This document shows, piece after piece, positions 34,160-42,828 of a stretch of DNA of 64,000 nucleotides (position 1 is the stretch's first letter; each line of letters starts with the position of its first letter). Under the pieces are notes generated by a model. The model searched no databases. It worked only from the letters and a program-made list of their open reading frames with translations, and was not told the DNA's origin. The position numbers and the translations under genes are program-made. Origin of the DNA: Clostridium_AF sediminicola. GTDB taxonomy: Bacteria; Bacillota; Clostridia; Clostridiales; Clostridiaceae. The DNA lies in the NCBI RefSeq assembly GCF_050402865.1, contig NZ_BAABMF010000003.1:186001-250000 (forward strand), given 5' to 3'.

Positions 34160-34954
34160 TTAGGAAAACAAATATTTCCAAGTCTGCTTTCCTACTATAC
34201 CATCCACAGTAATTCTTCTGGAACTTTGGAATGATTTAACTGCGCGGGCTGTATTTCTTCCGAATATACCATCAATTGCCCCTGCATCAAATCCTAATTC
34301 TTTTAATTTAGATTGAACAGCTTTAACATCATTACCTCTAATATAAGGTTTTTTATATCTTAAATACTTCTTAAACACAGGTGTTGTATCTACTGGCTTT
34401 GTTTCATCTTCCTTGGAATTATAATCTAATGGTAGATTTAATACCCCGTAGACAACAGATTCTGCACATTTTTGAACTATATAGCTATTTTTTAATTTAT
34501 TTGTATCACTTGCACTATCAATAAATGCAAATTCAACTAAAATAGCTGGCATATTAGTGCCTCTAATTACATAGAAATAATCTCCATACTTACCTTTTTT
34601 ACTTTTAACTCCTCTAGACTTAAATATTTGACTTAAATATTTTTCAACTCTAGAAGCATATTCTTTTCCTTTTCCACCATATATAGAACACCAGACTTCT
34701 TCACCTGTACCTCCACCAGCATTTATATGATTAGAAATAAAAACATCAGCCCCCCATTTATTGGCTTCTCTTGTTCTTGTGCCTAAACTTATAGTTCTGT
34801 CTGAATATCTAGACATTTTAACTTGATGTCCTAATTTTTCGAAAAGGACTTTCTCTCTTAATGAAAGATCAAGAGTTAAATCTTTTTCACGTAGACCATA
34901 TCCTACAGCACCTGGATCTGATCCACCATGACCTGGATCTATAAAAATTTTCAT
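34160..34954 (-). CDS. N-acetylmuramoyl-L-alanine amidase with peptidoglycan-binding domain
   Basis: Residues 1-175 form an Amidase_3 domain: IFIDPGHGGSDPGAVGYGLR (zinc His and Glu), FISNHINAGGGTGEEVW, PAILVEFAFID. Residues 200-264 form a peptidoglycan-binding type 1 repeat (VKAVQSKLKELGFDAGAIDG, IFGRNTARAVKSFQ, VDGIVGKQTW). There is no signal peptide: the first residue begins the catalytic fold. Such leaderless amidases act as phage endolysins or in mother-cell lysis at sporulation. No phage genes lie near. An SD site AGGAGGG precedes the ATG. Confidence 0.85.
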   Translation of the reverse strand: MKIFIDPGHGGSDPGAVGYGLREKDLTLDLSLREKVLFEKLGHQVKMSRYSDRTISLGTRTREANKWGADVFISNHINAGGGTGEEVWCSIYGGKGKEYASRVEKYLSQIFKSRGVKSKKGKYGDYFYVIRGTNMPAILVEFAFIDSASDTNKLKNSYIVQKCAESVVYGVLNLPLDYNSKEDETKPVDTTPVFKKYLRYKKPYIRGNDVKAVQSKLKELGFDAGAIDGIFGRNTARAVKSFQSSRRITVDGIVGKQTWKYLFS

Positions 34955-35098
34955 CCTTTTCCCTCCTAGGTTTGTAAAAATACATATAAAACATTACTCT
35001 ATTTCAATATATGCTAGGGAATAAGATTTTGTAATAAAATTTTTATTACTCTCATATTTTTAATATGACAATTACTTTTGATTAGAGGTGCTTTTACT

Positions 35099-35566
35099 GT
35101 GAAAAAAGGAAGTTTAATAATTTTAATATCAATTTCCATATTTTTTATATTTTTTCTAGTTAATAAAGAATTACACAAGAAAAAAACTTATGATTTTTAC
35201 TACACAAATTTATTAGCAAAAAATCTTACTTTTTATGAAGATGCTGATATAAAAGCATTAAATATTAATTTTTATAAAACAAAAGAACTAAGCGAAGATG
35301 ATATAGATACTATAAAAGATTTTATGAAAAAAATATCACAGAATAGTTTTTCTAAAAAACCTGTAGATTTACCTGAATCTCCTGTTTATAAGCTATTTTT
35401 TACTTTTGATAACGGAGAAAAATATGTGATTAATGTTTATAGTTCAAAATATATATCCGTTTTCCCTTGGGATGGAGATTTATCCATGGACTATGCAAAT
35501 ATGTCTAATGTACCTACAAGATATAATATTTATAATTTATGCAAGTACATATTTGAATCTAGATAA
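35099..35566 (+). CDS. Membrane-anchored hypothetical protein
   Basis: GTG at 35099, eight bases after AGAGGTG, gives 155 residues; an in-frame TTG at 35078 lies within the Shine-Dalgarno region. One N-terminal helix (about residues 5-22) anchors an extracellular domain with YKLFFTFDNGEKYVINVYSS and a VFPWDGDLSMDY motif. No family is recognised. It lies upstream of the alpha/beta hydrolase gene on the same strand and may share its transcript. Confidence 0.6.
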   Translation: MKKGSLIILISISIFFIFFLVNKELHKKKTYDFYYTNLLAKNLTFYEDADIKALNINFYKTKELSEDDIDTIKDFMKKISQNSFSKKPVDLPESPVYKLFFTFDNGEKYVINVYSSKYISVFPWDGDLSMDYANMSNVPTRYNIYNLCKYIFESR

Positions 35567-35630
35567 ATCAGCTTTAAACTAAAATCAGGCTAAAAATATG
35601 CTAATTCCAAAAACTTTCCAGGGGGTAAGT

Positions 35631-36614
35631 ATGAAAAAAGGAATAAAAAAAATGGCGATTATTGTAGGAGTAATAGTTGGATTATTAATAATTATTATTG
35701 CAATTAGTTTTATTAACCATAAAATACACCTGTCTAAAGAAAATAGAATATTTGTTCCTAATGGTAAATTGGTTGAAGTAAATGGACATAAAATTCATAT
35801 ATATACCGAGGGACATGGTATGGATACATTAGTATTTATGTCAGGAGGAGGTACTTGTTCTCCAGTTTTAGATTTTAAAAGTCTATATTCTTTATTAAGT
35901 GATAAATATAAAATTGTTGTCGTAGAAAAAGCAGGGTATGGTTTTAGTGAAATCTCTGATATTAATAGAGACATTGATACCATATTAGAGGAAACCAGAA
36001 TAGCACTATCTAAATCAGGATTACAAGCACCATATATATTATTTCCTCATTCAATGTCTGGAATAGAAGCATTATATTGGGCACAACAATATCCTAAGGA
36101 GATTAAAGGAATTGTAGGGCTTGACATGGCTTTACCACAAACATATGAAAATTATTCAATCAACCATTTTATGTTAAATATTGGTTCATTTACTTCTAAG
36201 ATTGGTATCACAAGATTTTTTCCAGCAGTTGTTAATAGTTCTTCATCAATCAAATATGGTACGTTAACAGATGAAGAAAAAGATCTTTATAGGGCTATTT
36301 TTTATAGAAGGACACTAACTAAACCAATGATTTCAGAAGTAAATGAGATTAAAACAAGTGCAGAAAAAGTAAAGAAAAATGGTGTACCTGATGTTCCCAT
36401 GTTATTTTTCATTTCTAATGGCAATGGAACTGGTTGGAATAAAGATGAATGGATAGGCTTTCAAACACACTATATAGAAACTACAGGTTCAAATAAATTT
36501 ATAAAACTTGACTGTGGACATTATATTCACGGTATTGAATATAAGAGAATTGCAGACGAAAGTAAGCAATTTATAAAAGATATTATAAATATAAATGAGC
36601 ATAATGATAATTAA
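35631..36614 (+). CDS. Alpha/beta hydrolase, membrane-anchored
   Basis: ATG at 35631 follows an AGGGGGT site and gives 327 residues. A single helix (about 7-28) anchors a hydrolase domain: LVEVNGHKIHIYTEGHGMDT, the oxyanion region FMSGGGTCSPVLDF, VVEKAGYGFSEISD, the nucleophile elbow PHSMSGIEALYWAQQ (Ser replaces the first Gly of GxSxG), GLDMALPQ and the terminal LDCGHYIHGIEY with the catalytic His. Substrate unknown. Typical of surface esterases or lipases in Gram-positives. Confidence 0.75.
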   Translation: MKKGIKKMAIIVGVIVGLLIIIIAISFINHKIHLSKENRIFVPNGKLVEVNGHKIHIYTEGHGMDTLVFMSGGGTCSPVLDFKSLYSLLSDKYKIVVVEKAGYGFSEISDINRDIDTILEETRIALSKSGLQAPYILFPHSMSGIEALYWAQQYPKEIKGIVGLDMALPQTYENYSINHFMLNIGSFTSKIGITRFFPAVVNSSSSIKYGTLTDEEKDLYRAIFYRRTLTKPMISEVNEIKTSAEKVKKNGVPDVPMLFFISNGNGTGWNKDEWIGFQTHYIETTGSNKFIKLDCGHYIHGIEYKRIADESKQFIKDIININEHNDN

Positions 36615-36745
36615 AATTAATACACACTCTTCTTAAATTGCGTAAAATAAGGTAGTTCATATATGGACTACCTTATTTAGTATATCATATCAACATTTTA
36701 GTCTAACAGAGCCTGAATAAAAAAGGTTAAATGTTTCCTTAACTC

Positions 36746-37396
36746 TTAACTGATATAAATGAATCCAATAACTATTAAAGCTTGTGCTATAACATAAGTT
36801 ATCCCTACCCAAAAATCTCCTTTGTTTATTTCTTTTCTAAAAACTTTTATAGATAAAATACTATCTGATAAAATAAAAAATAAAGATCCCATGAAAGGTA
36901 CCCAACAAATCAAACTTTTACTTACCAAAGCGTATAGTAAACTTGAAAAGCTCATAATAATAAGTGCAAAAATGTATACAACAACAAATTTTTTCATATT
37001 GAATAAATACTTTTTTAAAATTGAAAAAATAAAAATACCGTAAATTATATATGGAATTATAAATAAGTAGTTAATTAAGGATAGTGATTGAATATGATAA
37101 ATCCCTGTAATAAAAACGATTGCATAAAAAATATGACCTAAAAGAAATGATAGTAATCCACCTATAAAAAATTTATCGCCTTCAAACATTAAAAGAAAAT
37201 CTCCTAAAAATCCAAATAAAATAGCCATAATTATATAAATATTTATATCAGTAACAGCTATTCCATAAACAACAGCAAGTAATGGTAATAAAAAAGGTTT
37301 AGAAAAATACTCCATCTTTTTTATACTTTTGTATCCACTATAAACATACAACACAGCAAAAAGTATAAATAAAGAAACCAACACTTTACACATCAT
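36746..37396 (-). CDS. Lysoplasmalogenase family membrane protein (YhhN)
   Basis: A 216-residue protein with about eight hydrophobic helices and the YhhN/TMEM86 signatures FSKPFLLPLL, LFGFLGDFLLMFEGDKFFIG and SFLLGHIFYAIVF, then the late FMGSLFFILSDSIL. Eukaryotic members hydrolyse lysoplasmalogens; clostridia make plasmalogens, so a related activity is plausible but unproved. Monocistronic; the stop is followed by the GAGTTAAGG-type post-stop repeat. Confidence 0.75.
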   Translation of the reverse strand: MMCKVLVSLFILFAVLYVYSGYKSIKKMEYFSKPFLLPLLAVVYGIAVTDINIYIIMAILFGFLGDFLLMFEGDKFFIGGLLSFLLGHIFYAIVFITGIYHIQSLSLINYLFIIPYIIYGIFIFSILKKYLFNMKKFVVVYIFALIIMSFSSLLYALVSKSLICWVPFMGSLFFILSDSILSIKVFRKEINKGDFWVGITYVIAQALIVIGFIYIS

Positions 37397-37507
37397 GTCA
37401 ATCCCCCTCCTTTATTTTGGATACGCTTTGCAATAAAGCATAACCTTAATTCTATATATGCTTATATAACAACATATATACATATAGCTCCGAAGTAGTA
37501 TTTCTAT

Positions 37508-37540
37508 ATAAAAAAAATGCGCATGAAAGTGCGCATTTTA
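37508..37540 (-). terminator. Terminator of argR
   Basis: AAAATGCGCAC-TTTCAT-GCGCATTTTTTT (with one mismatch) on the minus strand, starting at the argR stop. Confidence 0.75.
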
Positions 37541-37993
37541 ACTCTTTAGATGGGTTTCTAATTTTTTATAAACTTCTATAGCTTTTTGTTTACAAATACA
37601 TAACACGAAAACGGTATTATCTCCTGCAATTGTACCAACAACCTCTGTTCCATATAGCTTATCAACCATTTCACCTGCAATAGCTGCAGATCCGCTCATA
37701 GTTCTTATAACAACCATTTCATTTATTGCTTTAATATCTAAAACAGATTTCTGAAAAACGTAAATCAATGTATCATATGTAGATTTTTCACCTCTTGGTA
37801 AATTATGTGCATATATATAGTTTCCATTGGATGCTAAAACCTTGTAAAGTTTTAATTCTTTTATATCTCTTGATATTGTAGCTTGGGTAACTTCTATTCC
37901 ATCTTTCTGCAATTCTTCTATCAATTCTTCTTGAGTTTGTATTTCCTTTGAATCAATAATCTCGAATATCTTAGAATGTCTTGTTTTCTTCAT
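37538..37993 (-). CDS. argR: Arginine repressor
   Basis: A 151-residue ArgR: winged helix with TQEELIEELQKDGIEVTQAT and the recognition segment ISRDIKELKLYKV, and a C-terminal arginine-binding core (VVIRTMSGSAAIAGEMVDKL, GTIAGDNTVFVLC). It represses arginine synthesis and activates catabolism depending on arginine. I choose ATG at 37991-37993, six bases after AGAGGAG; an upstream ATG at 38080 would add unrelated residues from a P-family repeat. No arg genes are nearby. Confidence 0.9.
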   Translation of the reverse strand: MKKTRHSKIFEIIDSKEIQTQEELIEELQKDGIEVTQATISRDIKELKLYKVLASNGNYIYAHNLPRGEKSTYDTLIYVFQKSVLDIKAINEMVVIRTMSGSAAIAGEMVDKLYGTEVVGTIAGDNTVFVLCICKQKAIEVYKKLETHLKS

Positions 37994-38046
37994 CAATAGC
38001 TCCTCTTTCGATGTAATTATAAATTGCGAACAAGTTTGCAATTTAT

Positions 38047-38181
38047 AGTGACAAGTTGTAGATACCTTTTGCGTTAGCAAAAGTACATTATCCCATCATC
38101 GAAGATGATAAAGGCTTAGTTTAAGATTTTCTGCAAGAAAATCAACCTTAACTTGTCACTTGTAACTTATCACTTGTCACT
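38047..38181. repeat. Palindromic repeat family P, copy 2
   Basis: The left arm AGTGACAAGTTG pairs with CAACCTTAACTTGTCACTTG. Internal hairpins are GATTTTCTGCAAGAAAATC and CTTTTGCGTTAGCAAAAG. It lies in the 5' region of argR. Confidence 0.65.
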
Positions 38182-38373
38182 GTTTTAGTTCGCTTTTTAT
38201 TTCTATTGTTATACTATAATTATACACTAATTTTGCATAATCATTTACTAATTTTATTTCATGTTCATTTTAAAAATACTAATTTTTTTCTAATATATTT
38301 AACAAAATAACAAAACACTTTACTACTATAAATCGTTAAATAGAATAATTTTGCTTATAAATATACGTATTGA

Positions 38374-38465
38374 GCAAAAAAATTATACAAGCACCAAACT
38401 CATTATAGCAAATGTTTTGTACTTGTATAAAAATTCTTCATATTAAAAACTCTATAAATATTCAC
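38374..38465. repeat. Repeat R5, copy 1
   Basis: TTATACAAGCACCAAACTCA ... TTTTGTACTTGTATAA is an imperfect inverted repeat followed by ATTAAAAACTCTATA. It matches the core of the larger element at 54600-54782. Confidence 0.5.
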
Positions 38466-38499
38466 ATTTAAGAAGAAACTATCATAAGAAAGTTAAGAG

Positions 38500-41430
38500 T
38501 TAAAAATTAAATATATCTACTAAATCCTTAAATAGTTCTTTATTTTCCTTTAATTTTGACTCATTTCCTAATACACAAATTGAATTTTGATTCATTAGAT
38601 CCTCTAACATTTTTGAAAATTCTCTTATTTTTTCAGGAGTAGTAGATAATACTTCATCTCGTTCTTTTTGAATCTCATCATTTGTAACTCCACTCATGTA
38701 AAGAGATACTCCTTTATCTAATTTAATCGAAGGTGTTAGTGGTGTATCTAAATTACTTATTGTTCCAATTATATATTTAGTCATTTCCCTATCATCAACA
38801 TCAAAATTTTTGAAATACTCATGTACATTATCATATACATTTAGAGTTTCTTTCAAATTAGGATCTCTATATGATGCAAAAACCATATTTCCACTTCTTC
38901 CTAATGAAGCAAAAGCACCATAAGCTCCTCCAAGAACTCTTACCTTATTCCACAAATAATCAAGACTAGCAATTGACTTTAATACTAGTAAATTCCCACT
39001 ATATTTATATCCTAATTTCACAAAATTAAATCCTTTAGTAACATATTGTACATCTGACTGAGTTAGAAGACCCTCATTATCTTTAGAAAGTTTTATTTCA
39101 TAATCATTATAGTTTACCTTCTCATTTTTAAAACTTCCAATAAGTTGGGGTAAAGTTTTTCTGACTTCTTCATAATCTTCTTCATCACAAGTAACCGCAA
39201 GTAGTAAATTTTCTTTATTAAATATTTTGCTTGATACTTCTGTTAATTTTCTACATATATCTTCCCATTTTTCCTCAAAGCTTTTATCTATATCAATTAT
39301 AAACTTATAAAACTCTAGTCCTGATAAAATATCATCATACTTACTTCCCTCTGAGAAATAAGCAAAATTTCTATTAGCTGCTACAAGATGACCAGAATCA
39401 AAAATTGCCATTTCTAATCTAGATTTCATTTGATGAATTATTTCCCTTAATCTTTTCTTATCTTCAAACTTTGTTTTATTTATTATTTCATCTAAAAGTT
39501 CTTTAAGTTTTTCAATTTTACTTGATAAAACTTTTGCTTTGACTTTAAACCTAGGATAATACGTATCTGCATCCCCACTTTTTATATATGTTACTGGTGC
39601 GAATCCAATTCCTCCAGTAGATATATTTACTTCATTTGCTAAATCCATATAATTAAAGCTTTCTGTATCCATACTACCAATTACACTAGATAAAAGGCCC
39701 ACATAAGGTATAAGTTCTTTTTCAACAGCTCTTGTATTGAAAAGCATACTTAAATATACTATTTTATTTGTGAAATCCTCTCTATAAATGACCTTTACTC
39801 CTTCTTCATCCTTCTCCTCTATTTCAATAAGTTCTGCTTTTGGATTTATATCTTCAAGATCTAGCATAGGCACCTTTTTAAGATTTTCTTCTGATTCTCC
39901 ACTTTGCTGTCTCTTCACTAAATCTTCAGTTTGAATAATAAGTTTATTTATTTCCTCATCACTTAAGGAATTTTTATATTCGCTGAGTTTTTTATTTATT
40001 TCCAGAGTCTTCTTTTCTGACAAACCCTTTTTAGGAGTTAACATTATCAATGAACAATGATTATTATTTAAAATGTATTTTTCTATCAATTCTTCAAAAT
40101 AATTTGTATCAAGTGCTTTTTTTACAATCTTTAATGTATTTTCGTATTCTATATGAATTAATGGATGAGTATCATATAACCAACTATTCATAACTTTTGA
40201 GAAATATACAAGCCCTTTAGGATATGTTCGTGTATCCCCTTCTCTTAATACGAATTCTTTAGCATTAAGTCCACCTTCAATAAGTTTCTTATCTATACCA
40301 TTTTTAACCAAATCCCTAAGAGTATCAAATACAACATTTTTAAATCTTTCTTTTTCTTCTTCATTGGAATTTTTAACAACAATACTGAAAACTGGCTGTC
40401 TTATTCCACTATCATAAAATCCAAATACATCTTTACCTAAATTAGCATCAATTAGAGCTTTCTTAAGAGGTGCTGCAGGTGTTTCTAATAGCAAGTACTC
40501 AAGAATATTAAAAGCAAGATATTTCTCTGGCTCAGTGTTTTCCCCTACTACAAAGTTTAAATTCAAATATGTTTTATCTACACAATCATCTTTATCTGAA
40601 ATTGGATACTCAGACACAACTTCTTCCATACCATTAAAAGGCTGTTGGAACTTTATATTTGAATCTACATTTATTTTGTTGAAATTATCCAAATATTCTT
40701 CATTTATAAATTGAAGTTGACTTTCAAGTTCTCCATTACCATACAAATAAATATAACTATTAGAAGGATGATAGTACTTTTTATGGAAATCCAAGAAATC
40801 TTCATTTGTTAACTCTGGAATATATTTTGGATCTCCACCAGACTCATATCCATATGCTGTATCAGGAAAAAGAGATTTTTCAATATTTCTATAAAGTACG
40901 TCCTCTGGTGATGAAAATGCACCTTTCATTTCATTATAAACTACACCTTTATATGTTATTTCTTCATCTTTAGAATTTAATTCATAATGCCATCCTTCTT
41001 GCATTAATATCTCTGGATATTTATATATGTTCGGATAAAAAACTGCATCAAGATAAACATCCATCAAGTTAAAGAAATCTTGTTCATTTTTACTAGCAAC
41101 TGGATAAACAGTTTTATCTGGATATGTCATTGCATTTAAAAAAGTATTTAATGATCCTTTAGCAAGTTCTACGAATGGATCTTTTATAGGAAATTTTCTA
41201 GAACCACATAACACTGAATGTTCCATTATGTGTGCTACCCCTGTATCATCATTTGGAGGTGTTCTAAAACCTATAGCAAAAACTTTATTATCATCATCAT
41301 TCTCAAAATTCAAAAGTTTTGCACCTGACTTTTCATGCTCAAAAAGTCTGTAAAGCGAATTTATCTCCTTTACTTCTTTTGTTTCTATTAATTTAAAACC
41401 ATGATATACATTGCCTATTTGAAAATTCAT
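38500..41430 (-). CDS. M16C family zinc metallopeptidase
   Basis: The 976-residue protein is a full-length presequence-protease-type M16C peptidase. The inverted zinc motif is H67-I-M-E70-H71 in GVAHIMEHSVLCGSRKFPIK, followed by KGSLNTFLNAMTYPDKTVYP and the distal Glu region YKGVVYNEMKGAFSSPEDVL. The C-terminal half is the inactive clamshell partner (LGGAYGAFASLGRSGNMVFA). It degrades oligopeptides in the cytoplasm. Single gene with a GGGAGGGAA ribosome binding site; the stop is followed by a CTCTTAACTTTC post-stop repeat. Confidence 0.9.
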   Translation of the reverse strand: MNFQIGNVYHGFKLIETKEVKEINSLYRLFEHEKSGAKLLNFENDDDNKVFAIGFRTPPNDDTGVAHIMEHSVLCGSRKFPIKDPFVELAKGSLNTFLNAMTYPDKTVYPVASKNEQDFFNLMDVYLDAVFYPNIYKYPEILMQEGWHYELNSKDEEITYKGVVYNEMKGAFSSPEDVLYRNIEKSLFPDTAYGYESGGDPKYIPELTNEDFLDFHKKYYHPSNSYIYLYGNGELESQLQFINEEYLDNFNKINVDSNIKFQQPFNGMEEVVSEYPISDKDDCVDKTYLNLNFVVGENTEPEKYLAFNILEYLLLETPAAPLKKALIDANLGKDVFGFYDSGIRQPVFSIVVKNSNEEEKERFKNVVFDTLRDLVKNGIDKKLIEGGLNAKEFVLREGDTRTYPKGLVYFSKVMNSWLYDTHPLIHIEYENTLKIVKKALDTNYFEELIEKYILNNNHCSLIMLTPKKGLSEKKTLEINKKLSEYKNSLSDEEINKLIIQTEDLVKRQQSGESEENLKKVPMLDLEDINPKAELIEIEEKDEEGVKVIYREDFTNKIVYLSMLFNTRAVEKELIPYVGLLSSVIGSMDTESFNYMDLANEVNISTGGIGFAPVTYIKSGDADTYYPRFKVKAKVLSSKIEKLKELLDEIINKTKFEDKKRLREIIHQMKSRLEMAIFDSGHLVAANRNFAYFSEGSKYDDILSGLEFYKFIIDIDKSFEEKWEDICRKLTEVSSKIFNKENLLLAVTCDEEDYEEVRKTLPQLIGSFKNEKVNYNDYEIKLSKDNEGLLTQSDVQYVTKGFNFVKLGYKYSGNLLVLKSIASLDYLWNKVRVLGGAYGAFASLGRSGNMVFASYRDPNLKETLNVYDNVHEYFKNFDVDDREMTKYIIGTISNLDTPLTPSIKLDKGVSLYMSGVTNDEIQKERDEVLSTTPEKIREFSKMLEDLMNQNSICVLGNESKLKENKELFKDLVDIFNF

Positions 41431-41474
41431 ATATTCCCTCCCGGATTATTAAATAATATGTCTATATAATTTAT

Positions 41475-41602
41475 AATTCACAATGCACAGTGCACAATTA
41501 AGAATGTACTTTCGCTATAGCAAAAGGAATCATTTTATCTTTTTACTTCAATTAAAAGCTTTGGCTTGCGAAAGGTTCCCTTAATTGTGAATTGTGTATT
41601 GA
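41475..41602. repeat. Palindromic repeat family P, copy 3
   Basis: Here the arms are CACAATGCACAGTGCACAAT and ATTGTGAATTGTGTATTG. The conserved core AATTAAAAGCTTTGGCTTGC runs into GAAAGGTTCCC. Confidence 0.7.
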
Positions 41603-41775
41603 ATATAGATAAACTTTTGAAGAAGTTTATCCATATATAATATATATACTATATTGTACCAAAATTTACCCATAATAATATACATAACCTCGAAATTTTT
41701 AATATTATACTTATTTTTATTCAAAACATCACAATTATACAGAAAAAAGATAAATTGAGCAGCAAGTTATATTTA

Positions 41776-41950
41776 GTTTACAGTTGACGGTGTACAGTTG
41801 ACAGTATAGGATGATTTTCTTTCAGAAAATCTTTAACTAAACTTTGTTCGCTTTACTAACGCAAAAGGAAAGAAATTTTAATTAAAAGCTTTCACTTTAT
41901 TAGTGAAAGGTATCCTTTACTGTAAACTGTTCATTGTAAACTGGAAACTG
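41776..41950. repeat. Palindromic repeat family P, copy 4
   Basis: The arms are ACAGTTGACGGTGTACAGTT and ACTGTTCATTGTAAACTG. Inner hairpins are GATTTTCTTTCAGAAAATC and AAAGCTTTCAC...GTGAAAGG. Confidence 0.7.
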
Positions 41951-42136
41951 GAAAAGATTATTTAAAGATATAACAAAAAAATTATAACTCTCTTTCCTTT
42001 TGTAAATAATTTTACCAATTAATGTGCATACTATTTTAGGGTAGTTTTCATATATGAGAACTATCCTAAAGTAGTTATAAGTTTTAAGTTAATGAGATTT
42101 TAATGGTTAGACGCAACAATTATAAATTGCAAAGCA

Positions 42137-42272
42137 AGTTAGTGTACAGTCCACAGTTAATGACCCCCTTTCGCTTATTTAATAAGTTTTTTGTCTTTAA
42201 TTTAAATAAAAAAGCTTTTGTTCCACTGAAAGGTTCCCTTTACTGTCCACTGTTCACTGTAAACTGTTAACT
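42137..42272. repeat. Palindromic repeat family P, copy 5
   Basis: The arms are GTGTACAGTCCACAGTTA and TACTGTCCACTGTTCACTGT. The core is AAAAAGCTTTTGTTCCACTG, then AAAGGTTCCC. It ends 27 bases before the first hydrogenase operon, with the region between 41431 and 42298 otherwise holding no gene. Confidence 0.7.
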
Positions 42273-42298
42273 AATAAAAGGATGGTGAGAAACTATAT

Positions 42299-42808
42299 AT
42301 GTCAAAAATAAACATAGATGAGAGTAAATTAGACAAAGACAAATTGAAAAAACTTGAGGAGCATATTGATAATTTAAAAGAAAAAGAAGGCTGTCTTATT
42401 AATGTATTACATGAAGCACAGGATTTATTTGGATATCTCCCACACGAACTACAACTTTTTATATCCAGGAAACTTGACATCACTGCTGCAAAAGTATATG
42501 GAGTAGCTACCTTCTATTCATTTTTCACTATGGAACCTCAAGGCAAGCATGTTATAAGTGTTTGCATGGGTACCGCATGCTTTGTAAAAGGTGCAGATAA
42601 AATACTAAATGAATTTAAAACTCAACTAAATCTTAAAGATTCTAGTACAACAGAAGATGGTTTATTTACTATCGATTCATTAAGATGCGTAGGTGCTTGC
42701 GGTCTTGCTCCTGTTGTAATAGTAGATGGAAAAGTGTATGGAAGGGTTAAAGTTGAAGATGTTAAAGGAATTATAGCAGAATATACCCCTGAGAAGATAG
42801 TTCAATAA
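42299..42808 (+). CDS. hydC: Bifurcating [FeFe] hydrogenase, NuoE-like subunit, copy 1
   Basis: A 169-residue thioredoxin-fold [2Fe-2S] protein: EGCLINVLHEAQDLFGYLPH, then YGVATFYSFF, with cluster ligands in VCMGTACFVKGA and RCVGACGLAPVVIV. It passes electrons between the NuoF-like subunit and the hydrogenase. It heads the operon hydC-hydB-hydA with a GGATGGTGAG site. A second, more strongly translated-looking copy lies at 47119. Confidence 0.9.
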   Translation: MSKINIDESKLDKDKLKKLEEHIDNLKEKEGCLINVLHEAQDLFGYLPHELQLFISRKLDITAAKVYGVATFYSFFTMEPQGKHVISVCMGTACFVKGADKILNEFKTQLNLKDSSTTEDGLFTIDSLRCVGACGLAPVVIVDGKVYGRVKVEDVKGIIAEYTPEKIVQ

Positions 42809-42828
42809 GGTTAATTGGAGGAATTAAT

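Noticed and set aside
41475..42272. P-family repeats as a CRISPR or tandem toxin array
   Set aside because: Copies are unevenly spaced, 130-175 bases long, and palindromic as wholes, unlike CRISPR repeats.
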